A stretch of 64,000 nucleotides of DNA. Origin: Sclerodactyla briareus (Eukaryota; Echinodermata; Holothuroidea; Dendrochirotida; Sclerodactylidae). The stretch covers positions 1 to 64,000 of the forward strand of contig JAODTK010005570.1 in NCBI GenBank assembly GCA_026419785.1, written 5' to 3'. A program made the position numbers and the translations under genes. The stretch's first letter is position 1. Each line of letters starts with the position of its first letter. The notes under the pieces are model-generated. The model did not search any database. It was not told the origin of the DNA and worked only from the letters and a program-made list of their open reading frames with translations. Below are positions 49,935 through 59,856 of the stretch, one piece after another.

Positions 49935-50283
49935 ATTAGATAAGATTCGGGTTATAGCTTGTATCAAGGCCGCCTCTTCACACAACGACTAGCGACTTAT
50001 CCCCCTGATCATTGTTAACCTGATGAAGACCTTGCCGCACCACCCAGGGTGCACTTTCGCTCACGAACCTACACACCCCTGGCAGCCAACGCCGCGGCGC
50101 CTACTTCCGTTCCTCGCAGTACCCACTTTTTACACGTGGGTAGCGTGAGAACATTGAGAGACATGCCTTGTCTAACAGCACTGCGAAAAGCAAAAAATCC
50201 CTCGGGCCTTTACTGGATTCGAACTCACAACTATTGATCACATAAGTCCGGACTCCTAACGACTGAGCTATTCGCCTCCAAAT
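49935..50283 (-). mobile_element. tRNA-derived SINE, private to U4 module E
   Basis: On the minus strand the element begins near GGAGGCGAATAGCTCAGTCG (50,283 downward). It contains an A-box-like TAGCTCAGTCG, a B-box GTTCGAATCC about 40 bases later, then a body of about 270 bp. D-arm pairing can be drawn, but the anticodon and T arms are poorly paired, so this is a SINE head or tRNA relic rather than a working tRNA. U2 and U3 hold an uninterrupted 'aatacaaatgggaag' at the same place, and the filled site has AAAT on both sides, a plausible minimal target duplication. The SINE family is not identified. Confidence 0.75.
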
Positions 50284-50963
50284 GGGGAAGAGTAGAACGA
50301 TATTTCAACAATTCACTCACTCGCGAATTCAACGTGTCCCATGGAGTAAATAGTCACTGCTTCTCGATGCTTTGGGTAGTTTTTCAAAGTCCAAATCAGA
50401 TTAAATTCAAGCGATACTCATTTTTTCCGGTCAACACTCTGCCTCACACTCCACCTGGGCGGACCATTCCAGTGAGAATTCGTGATACGCTCGTGAAAAT
50501 AGTTTGATATTCTATCAATATTAAGACGTATCCTATGTGAATGATTGCCTTAAATTGCTGAATCCTGGCTATTCAGAGTTTCACCTAAAGATGCGTTTCA
50601 CCTAGGTTTTTACACCCAAGAAAGACCATACGAGTATATGTGGAAGTAACAATCGCGCTGTGATGCAATGTATAGATCATATGAGCAACAAAGCTCGTTC
50701 TGGAATCGTCAGTTGAGTTTCGATCGACCCAGAGTAACAATAATAACCGAATGAGAATCAGTTACGGTAACATATTATGTCACATATGGGAAAGAGATAT
50801 GCCAAGGTTTTTCGGAATAAATCTTGCCGTATGCAATTTGGTGGGAATTATTTTCACTCCAATTATTAGCTGATAATTTTTGTTTTTCTATTTTCACCGC
50901 TGAACGCAACAGAATAATCCATAGCCATTATTCTCTAGTGGATTGCCCTCCCGTGAAATGCAT

Positions 50964-53798
50964 GATCTCATCAAGCAATATGAACGGCATAATTGTTCAT
51001 CTGTTCATCGATCTAAACTGTATTGGCATCGGAGTGCAAAAGGCCTAATTCTACTACAATCGCTGTGCCAGGCGCAGAAAACTATCAACAGTCCAAAACC
51101 ACAGTAGGTGATAGGTTTCCAGTGGGCACCTGGGAATTCACAGAATTTCATACAAGTTTATCTATTGTGCAATTAGAGACAAGAAACTTCATACTTCTGA
51201 TCAATCTAATAATTGTTCCTTTCTAACGTTTTGTATGGCAGGGCCGCATATATCGTAAATATTACCCGTAATGCGCATTCTTACTAAACGTGTCTATGGG
51301 AGGCAATTCAAAGCTCTCCTCTGGAAACTAGTTTAAGGCCCCTGCAATCGTAGAACCTGCATACCTCATGGAGGGAATCCATCATAGTCTAAGAACGCCA
51401 AGTTCCTCGAAAGGTTTTTTTACAACGCCGTATTCGAACATTAAGGCCTAAAGAATTGTACTTTTCGAAAATAAACTCTTTTAAGACGTGCTTCAGTTAA
51501 GATTCTCATCCCCTATTGTTGCAGTTTGAAAATTCCGTTAGTGTATATACCGGTCTCGTTAACCTATACATATCATAAGTACTATGAGTAATCGCTGACT
51601 TGGTTTCTCCTTTCAATGACAATATGTGTTCCAACTATCTCCCAATTGCCTCCATTTTCATGTTGACCACGAAGGGGACTATTAGCGACTTAGCGTTTAG
51701 TTTCAAGGATTCTCTCCGGACTGTTGTATGGTGGTAGACAATTGGCTTGGATGCAGAAAAACTATGTAGGCACAAACTGGTTGCGAGGATAGGTGTTTCC
51801 TATAATTAGTTCACCTCTTGCCTTCTGTAGGCCTAGTATCATTTTCATCAGTAGGCACTTTTTGCAAAGGGTGACATAACTGTGGCGTGTGATGATCGAA
51901 TCACTCAGGATTTATCAATTTCATCGTTCAGTTATATTTTCGGGAACAGGTTGAGGAAACTCGGGGACTCGTTCTGCGTTGCGAGCATCGTAACCATTGC
52001 AAGAACATGGTTGCTGCTTGTCAAAAGATAAGTAATAGAAATGTATGATGTTTAAAAAAAAATACACACCAATGATATTTACGATGGAACGCATACCTTT
52101 GATGGTCACCCAAGCATGTAATGATTTGTTATATTTTAGGAGTTCATCATATCATATTATTGCCTTTGTTCATTTGGAAGAACCGCCAAATACCGTTTTG
52201 AAAATTTAGGATGAGAATAAGGTTACATGTTCGATAGCTGATCCAAGCTAAATAACACTGAGAATATTTTTATTGGGTTGCAAAATGTTTAAATTGAGCC
52301 TCTCACTCCTGCATAGAAGATAAGCCATGGCAGTAGTAACTGATGACGGTACCTACTGTAGAGAGCGTGATGGGACCACGCCATGTAGTTACTCAACGCG
52401 AATATTTTTTTATCATATACGATATTCGAGTTAGTAGAAAAACATTGGAAGTACATGATCGCTAGTGCAGCAAGCTTATTTTTGTCTCAACGTAGTTAGC
52501 CGATTTGAAGTGTGTTCATTACATAGAAACTTCATAAAAAAAAGACTCCATTCGAGTGAGTGTTGAATCGTGATATCATAAACAACTTAATGGATGGAAC
52601 TACACCTATTTGGCCAAATTTACATAACCCTCACATGACATGTGTTGCGCTAATTAGGTCTAGTCATGAGGGTAATTATTGCCGGGCGTTTACCTATATC
52701 ACACGGGTTTCCGAGCTGTATATGTCTGAGGCACTTCCTAAAAATGGAAATATTCATCTGTTAGATATTGGACTGAACCGGTAACTTGAGTAAGTTTTGA
52801 GTTTCGTTCGGGTCAATCATCTATCAAAGTTATTGATCAACCTTACCACTTTAACCGTCAAATTATGCTCAGCACAAAACCTGATTCCCTGCCTACGCCA
52901 TTGTGATTCTTTTCATTACATTTTTCTATGGCTACCTCTATCTTTCACTCTCTCTCATCTTGGAAATATATTTTACATTCCAACCCTCTTTTGCTTCGTG
53001 AGTTTGTTATGTTTTCCACAAAGTGAGATTCGACGATTACATCAGCCTACGATAGTCCAAGGTGAAAAATAGTAAAATGTTAAGAGATCTTTTTCAAGTA
53101 TTTTTAAACATTTTAAATTTCACGTCCTTCAAATTTTCGCGAGTACAAATCCCATATGTTAAAAATATTTAGGAATATGAATGAAGGATTCCTAATAGTT
53201 TGCCTTTTATCCGAGATTATTCGATATTCAAAAGCAACACAAATCTGATAATTCATTTCCGTTTTTGTTGAACAAATATCTCAATTCAACTGTATCTGTG
53301 TTTGCAATGTTTCAATTTTGAAGAAAACGTTTCCATCCAAGCAAATCCATTTATCAAATAATGTTCAAGTTTAAATTAAACAAACTCTTGGTGCTTTTTT
53401 ACTGAACGCACACTTTTGGTAGCGGTAACAAAAACATTTATTGACACATCATTCTACACTAGTAGGGCGTATTCTAAAATAAAGTAGGGATTATCTGACA
53501 GGAATATTCTACCAGGTAGCCAGAGTGATAGGGAGAATTCAGTCACAAGAGGTACAAGAAAGACTTATCATACGTGCGCCCAATTGAATACAATTCTGCT
53601 CCATATGGTATTGATAGCTTAGGTGCCATCCATCTACCCAAGAGATATAGTAACTAGTAGTGTGGTAGTGATGAGGGCCAGAGAAATATCACTACAATAA
53701 TTACGTTGATTGAAGGGAAAACGCACTGGCCCCTTTTTAAGCCAGAAAGGAGGAGATTAGCTGATAGAAGACTCTCTCCACATTCTATATCCTGGGGA
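50964..53798. other. Unique flank right of the array, no recognised gene
   Basis: I see no repeat family, RNA or recognisable coding domain. Short ORFs (for example 52,797-53,072 + and 51,921-52,109 -) have hydrophobic or AT-driven composition and no motif. Confidence 0.5.
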
Positions 53799-53972
53799 AC
53801 AGTCACATAGCACACAGGAACCAGCTAGCTATTAGCTGTTAAACAGTCACATAGCACACAGGAACCAGCTAGCTATTAGCTGTTAAACAGTCACATAGCA
53901 CACAGGAACCAGCTAGCTATTAGCTGTTAAACAGTCACATAGCACACAGGAACCAGCTAGCTATTAGCTGTT
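53799..53972. repeat. 44-bp VNTR, four essentially perfect copies
   Basis: Copies start at 53,799, 53,843, 53,887 and 53,931. The last lacks only the final bases. Each unit contains an internal inverted repeat CAGCTA...TAGCTG and the palindrome AGCTAGCT. There are no spacers between copies, so this is a plain tandem repeat. Its perfection contrasts with the noisy copies inside the 46-kb array. Confidence 0.97.
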
Positions 53973-54898
53973 CTCTCAGTTGTGACCAACCACACTTTCA
54001 ACACTTAACTGGAACCTAACTCACGAAGTTATTTGAGATACACTCTTTTAGGACATTTGATGAAAATGGCCCAAGAACAAGTAATATTGTGCAGGGGCAG
54101 TGTAAAATCAATAACACTTCGGTCGGTTAGTAGCGTAGTCACTGCGAAGATTTTGATGCTTCGACAAGATAATGTACCATGCATTTGACCTAGTATTTCG
54201 CATCATTCTATTCATCGCGAGGTACTACCATTCAATGTTATCCTAAAAAAAGGAACCAAATTGCTCATCTATCGGCACATCTCAAGCATCAGAACAGATT
54301 CACAAAAACAAAACAAAAAACAATGGAACATCGACAAGAAATTGAGAATCTGTGACAGACCCAAAGAAACAACTACAATAGTTTTTTTTTTCATATTAGT
54401 ACAACCTTGTCACGATTGATCTTGGTAACAAGTTATGAACTTGCCTCTGGTAAAGCGGTTCTTGATTCACTTTACACTTTCTTTTTTCTCAGCTACCACA
54501 ACATGAGTACTCAACGTCCATCGTCTTTACTTACATCGTTTCATAGTGTGCCCGGGTTTTTTCATCAAGCGAACTTTATTTTCCTGACCGGGTTGTGGAT
54601 GATGGGAGAAGCTTTGTTCAATGAAGCAGTCTTAACAAGATGCTTCTATGTGTTATAAAGTTAACCACGCCATCTTGATCACACGTAGCATACTATCTTA
54701 TCGTAACATACACAGCATAGTGTTCCTAAGCGGATTTCAACCAGGTCTACTTTTATATTCACCAATCCCATCGATGAACACGTTGGCTGGTGCTGGATCG
54801 GACTAGACAGTGTAATAACTCCTAAACATCATTAAAACGGAGACGAATATTGAAGTTTTGTCCCCTTTTCAAGGGCCTTATTTAACAACAGATCGAGC

Positions 54899-55108
54899 AT
54901 GCCGTCCAACGTAAAGAACAACGAGAAACCAAAGAGGGCGTACCCAACTACTACTGACTCCGCATCAACTCACGGTATACAACCCGTGGATATACATATT
55001 TCAGCTATTTTCAACTGCCTTCACTACGTTGTGATTGAGGGGTCTAGTATAACAACTATGAGTGGGGGTGTCTTCAAACACTCTACTCACAAGATAAACC
55101 TTTATTAA
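54899..55108 (+). CDS. Unidentified 69-aa ORF
   Basis: The ORF starts at an ATG with A at -3 and encodes a basic, Ser/Thr/Pro-rich N-terminus (MPSNVKNNEKPKRAYPTTTD) followed by a more hydrophobic segment (IHISAIFNCLHYVVIE). No homology is recognised. It could be a first exon, since the second half after the hydrophobic segment looks less coding-like. Support is compositional only. Confidence 0.15.
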   Translation: MPSNVKNNEKPKRAYPTTTDSASTHGIQPVDIHISAIFNCLHYVVIEGSSITTMSGGVFKHSTHKINLY

Positions 55109-55840
55109 TGTTGAACTTAACTTCCGTGTTTCGCCATTTTCATAACTTTCCAGCTAGCACAACATTCGTCACAGGCTCATCCAAATTGATGCCAATTCGT
55201 GCTTGAGCTACAATTGCTTAATAGTAAACGCTTGAGTCGTTAGGAAGAGTCCACTGCCCTGATATGAAATGAAAGAAACATGAATCAAGGAAGATTAAAC
55301 CAACGAATTATCGAATTGGCGAGTTAGTTCATGGTTTTCGAGAAGGATATAGACCCCAAAAGGTGATCGCCCGGTTTAATCAAGTCACGCGCAGGTACCA
55401 CGCACAATGTAAGCCACAAGGCAATTGGAATTGTCTACCACATGACACGCTTGCCCATTTCAGTCCACCTTCCATTTCATACTAGCATGAATCAGCCATT
55501 CATGGTGTCCTTGCAGCCTATGACATCCGCATCTGCTATCCCACCAAATGCCAGTATCCATAAGTGTGAGTGCGGGATCAGTAAAAATGTAAACATCAAA
55601 TTACTACGTTGAGTAAGAAAGCGAAATACGTCAAATAAACTGTAGGATGATGCCGAAAGACCATGTAATGGCAGCAGCTTTATTTATAACGACGCATAAT
55701 GAGGGCTCCCCAACCTTTATCAGTTGTTACTGATATAACTAATAGTTTCTTCACACATGATTTCGTGTTGGACGTAAACAGTACGTAGTGATGCTGGTCT
55801 AAACTGTTCTGTATGATCAGTATTTCATTAGTCGTTACTG

Positions 55841-56281
55841 ATGGGGCCAAGGATATCGGGTGCCCATGGTCAAGTGAATTTGGCATTCATAGAGGCATGC
55901 CGCACTTCGCATCAGCACGGGGAATCCCGCCCTAAGACGCATCTACGCATGCATCGGCAACAGACCCGAGAGACCGAGTCCATGTCTCCCTCTTGCCATT
56001 GTCCTAGCACATGGACCCATGGTCTGGTTCGTCATCATGTACTCTTTTCCAACGTGACAGTGAGCAGTCAAGTTGGACATCTTTCGCTCTTCCAGGTTCT
56101 GAAAGAGTGGTTGGATCCTGGAGTTCACTGATCGTCCGTTCGGAGAGGCACGTTAAATGGCGGTCCCGAGAGATGGTTGGGATTGGTTACATTACCTGCT
56201 CGATATCATCTGAAAAGAATCAGAAGGCGATTCAACGCGTTGCGCATTAACAATCCCCCCCAGTTACCGCCAAGGTTCCTG
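55841..56281 (+). pseudogene. Possible degraded coding segment, unidentified
   Basis: Two adjacent open stretches in different frames lie in a GC-richer block: 55,841-56,131 (96 aa, His/Ser-rich) and about 56,130-56,281, whose reading ends LKRIRRRFNALRINNP followed by a Pro/Leu-rich tail and stop. Composition and the basic patch look coding-like. I cannot tell whether this is a mobile-element relic or exons of a host gene, and I recognise no domain. Confidence 0.2.
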
Positions 56282-56785
56282 ATGGACTTACTTGGATTCC
56301 TGAACCCGTAGAAATCAAATAAATCAAACCCACTCAACACGCCTGAACTAGAATAAACACTATGTAAGCATGAAGTAACGGAATAGCGTAATTCTGGAAA
56401 TATTCCAAATTTATAATGAGCATTTGGCTATCAATATAATTCAACAACATAACATTGCGTATATATAAATGGAAATCAGAACGGAGTAACTGTTTAAATT
56501 CCGCCAACGCATGCACGACGGCCCATAGGTACAACGCCGTGAATTAATCAGCTCATTGAACGGCCTAGTCTATGATAGTAACTAAGTCCTGTCCAGTGTT
56601 ACGAAGAGACACCACCAGTGCGAACCATGGTCATATGTTTTTGTTTCTAAAGCAATACTTGCCGGAATGCGGAACTGTATTCTTTCTTGTACCAAGATAT
56701 GTAGCAGAAACCGTTAGAGAAACCCTCACGGGATATACCCGTACTTTCCCTGTAATAATAAACGAATCTACAAGTTCCCCCCCCC

Positions 56786-56960
56786 AGATCAAATGGGTCC
56801 ATTACCTCACAGCGGAGGAAAGCCAACACGCACGGTCACATACGGTGACAGACAATTTTACCACGCAACTCGTGAACTCTGGAACAGCTCCCCCCTCACT
56901 CTAATACTGACTCATCAATTCAGGAGGTCTCTCAATGCACACCTATTCAACCAATTGTAG
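56786..56960 (+). mobile_element. Remnant of LINE ORF2 C-terminus
   Basis: The reading contains RQFYHATRELWNSSPL and ends after about 20 more residues (HLFNQL then stop). This resembles the common end of non-LTR retrotransposon ORF2 proteins, where an aromatic-arginine motif is followed by W-N-x-L/S-P and a terminal L-F helix. No RT core lies upstream in register, so it is a short 3' relic. The clade cannot be given, and it differs from the LINE at 36.4 kb. Confidence 0.45.
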
Positions 56961-56999
56961 ACTTCTAGATTTACTGCTATTCATAAATACAACTTGCTT

Positions 57000-59640
57000 C
57001 CGACGTTGAAGTAACTATGATTCAATTGTAGACTATACTCTCTGATGCTTTGGACGAAGCCAGGAATAACCCCATGAATACTTGGTTTATTATATAACAC
57101 ATTGTAGGGTATAGTCAGCGTTCAAGTCAATACAGCCATAGACGTAGGTATTTTTACAAATACCAACTGAGGATGGGTATGTAATATTATGGTCAATCAA
57201 TGAAAACGATAAGACGTTATGGCATACGTTTCCAGTAACTATTGAGCTCGGAAGAATCGAGATCGGTTTGTGATTTGAGGCATATTAGTATTGCAGACTC
57301 ACTACAGGTTACCTTTTGCATCTCGTTCTCTATGGCCAGATGACAAAGAAAAATTGAAATCTTGTGGTGAGCAGGATAGCAAAAGCTAAGAGGATTAACG
57401 TCAAAGTCAACATGGGACTATGTTCGAATCCGCTGAAAGTTGTTGAAAGGAATTAATCATGATGACCATATCTCAGACGGGTTGTTGGTGAAAGGTGATG
57501 AGAACTTGGAATATCATGAAATTAGAAGAAAGGTCGCGTCAGTTATTTGCTGGCAAGTTACCATCAATGCTCGGAAATAATTATAGTATCCATTAATTTC
57601 AGCTGAATGTAATTATTGTTTTCCTCATAACATGATATACTAGCGACCCAAATCACTGCTTTTCAGACCTAATTAACTGTTCGATATTTTTTCCACATCT
57701 TCGAAGATGTGATTTGCACTCGTCTGGAAGATCACTGTAATAGGAATTCTCAGCTCTTCTTAGCAAAGCTGGTAAGCATGTTTCCTATTAAATTACCTAT
57801 GAATGCCGTGGTCAAATCCACCATGTCCTTCAATAAAGAGCCGTATTTGGTACAGAATCACGAGTTGTGCTGTCATGACTGGGGGGATGTACTCCTAATC
57901 TATTGTCCCAGCATATGAAACGCGATTATGATACAGCCCTACTTCTCTTTATGAGTGCACGTTTTTGTTAGGTGGTGGCTGTCTATTCGAGGGCCCTCCA
58001 TCATATACTCATACATGTCTCTTATCATATCATCCAATCCCTCTTTCTTGAGAAGAAACTACTAACGACCACTGGACAAATTCCAGGTTTACGCCCAGGA
58101 GCTACTTTCGAAAGGACGGGTCAATTAAAGCCCAGCTAACCCATCCCTACCATGGAATGCCTACATCCGCACAAATTCCAGATTCATCGGGAAGAACGTC
58201 ATCCATAAACAGTAGATCATTACTCATTGAGGGAACATGTTCAGTACCGCAATTTGATTAATCAGTTCGGTCGATTCATCGTGTTTACAAACTAATTTCG
58301 ATAAAATTATCTCCCTACTCAGTTGACCCTCACTAAAATTGACAGATTATAACGATTCCAATTCGAAACACTTGGCGCGCTAATGACTTCTGACTATGCC
58401 GAACTTGCTCTGACGGTAAGTCATTTTCAACATTTCAGGCATTTGCAAGAAGAGGCTTGCAGCAAATTGAAATAGTTAGGTTATACATCTAATGCAGAAA
58501 CTTTAATGATAACATACAAATAACAAGTAAAATAAGTAATTATATCATAGCATCATGGCTTACCAGAGAATGATAAGTCCGACTTTAATTTGAATTGGCA
58601 AAAAGGCAATCAATGGCATTGAGTGTTTGGATTTTTTTTTCATGGAAGAGGCCTTTCCCCAAGGCTTACAAAAAGACAAAAAAAAAAGGATGGATGTGTT
58701 AATGTTTATCTATGAATGGCTTTGCGCTCTCTGTCTGTCTGCTTTGTGCTTTGCTCCCAAATAATTAGCAATTTACTGTAAGTGTCAGGAATAAGCATTC
58801 TTCAGCAAATCTGTCGGGGCCCTCTGCATAGCAATGAAGTTAAATTAAACACGTGGGAATGGAACTGATGCATTCTGAAGTCCACTACTCTTCCTCGCAA
58901 TAAAATTGATCTCATGGGGAATAGGAGGCAAGTTGTTCTAGCCCCCCGTGTTACTGAGAAAATAGACTACAACCATAACACGATAATACATGCCACTGGC
59001 ATAAACGAATATAACATATAATGTCGCATTAATCTTGCATTTCATAGTTTGTTCGCATTGAATCCTTGTATATTGATTGGGTTTATGTTTTCGCACGACT
59101 GTGAATCGATGTGCATTTGCTATATTCCTAACCCACAGGCATTTCGAACAAGCATAACACAATTGATCCCCTATCCTGCCTACCAACACTGTCCTTAATC
59201 AGTCATAATTCGGGCAAGAATAGGTGAATTTTTCGGCCCACAAAATAAAGAAACTGGAAGCTATTCCAATTGCGATCGATGCCGAAACGAAGAACTATTC
59301 TGGCTTGGTGGGGGGTGTTTTTCATTTTTTCTTTAAGATGTTAAAAAAAGTTTCTGCACTCGCCAACTAAAAATTGGATGTCTCCTATACCTATGTTCAA
59401 AGTGGCATCTCCTCGGCTTTCAATTGAACTTCCACCATTAGTTGGATCTTTCGAGAATAAACCGATTTCCCGCCTATACCTAAGATGCCAATGACTATAC
59501 TCATAATTTATATTCATGGTAGCAAAATTATATGATGTTAGCTTTAAAAGTTAATTTTCATCGATTTTTTGTGGTCATGTGGTAAGTCGTCTGGCGTGAC
59601 ACACATATAATGGTCATTAGATCTAAGTCGCCTACTATTC
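57000..59640. other. Unique sequence, no recognised gene
   Basis: AT-rich sequence with short ORFs such as 57,709-57,918 +. I see no recognisable domain, tRNA or repeat. A donor-like GGTAAGT lies at about 58,419, but without an open upstream frame of useful length. Confidence 0.45.
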
Positions 59641-59661
59641 AGATATTATTATAATCATTAT

Positions 59662-59692
59662 GAATATATTATATATATATGTATATATATAT

Positions 59693-59735
<43 letters not shown>

Positions 59736-59856
59736 ATCTATAATAGATTTATTATATATATATTTTAGATAGATAATATATATATATATCTATATATATT
59801 ATATATTATAATATATATCTATCTTATATATCTTATATATAGATATATTATATTAC
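59662..59856. repeat. AT/TA microsatellite tract
   Basis: Nearly pure (TA)n with interspersed TAATA, TCTA and AGATA variants over about 190 bp. It can form cruciforms, and its length in the assembly is unreliable. Confidence 0.95.

Larger units (their letters stand above)
4813..50963. repeat. 46-kb tandem array of a ~12-kb segmental unit
   Basis: Collinear similarity is visible between 4.8-14.5 kb, 14.5-22.3 kb, 22.3-34.2 kb and 34.2-50.96 kb. Landmark strings recur in the same order: the AACACTCAATCAT block at 4,868, 22,358 and, shorter, 34,286; the RT module at 9.9, 14.5, 27.7 and 41.7 kb; the 20-bp minisatellite at 12.1, 17.8 and 29.8 kb; the 'gatgagtagcat' block at 21.26, 33.17 and 49.6 kb. 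The only complete unit, U3, is close to 11.93 kb. Left and right borders both sit next to ATGCA at nearly the same phase of the unit. Units differ by many scattered single-base indels, by private insertions and by deletions. Confidence 0.9.
34226..50963. repeat. Array unit U4 (A-B-D-E, heavily interrupted)
   Basis: Module A is about 34,226-41,685, interrupted by a CR1-like LINE (36,363-39,088) and lacking about 550 bp relative to U3 (homologous to about 26,020-26,570). B is 41,685-44,472, interrupted by a TIR element (43,390-44,174). Almost all of C, including both minisatellites, is deleted at about 44,472. D is about 44,475-45,580. E is split by two unidentified segments and a SINE. Similarity ends near 50,963. 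Confidence 0.8.

Noticed and set aside
50180-50283. A functional tRNA gene on the minus strand.
   Set aside because: A and B boxes are present, but the acceptor, anticodon and T stems do not pair properly, and the segment belongs to an insertion of about 350 bp absent from sister units. A SINE is the better call.
53799-53972. Possible CRISPR-like array.
   Set aside because: The four 44-bp repeats are contiguous without spacers, and the context is eukaryotic.
58380-58425. A possible first coding exon: short ATG frame ending at GGTAAGT.
   Set aside because: Only 11 codons, with a poor start context and no partner exon visible; the donor consensus alone is common by chance.
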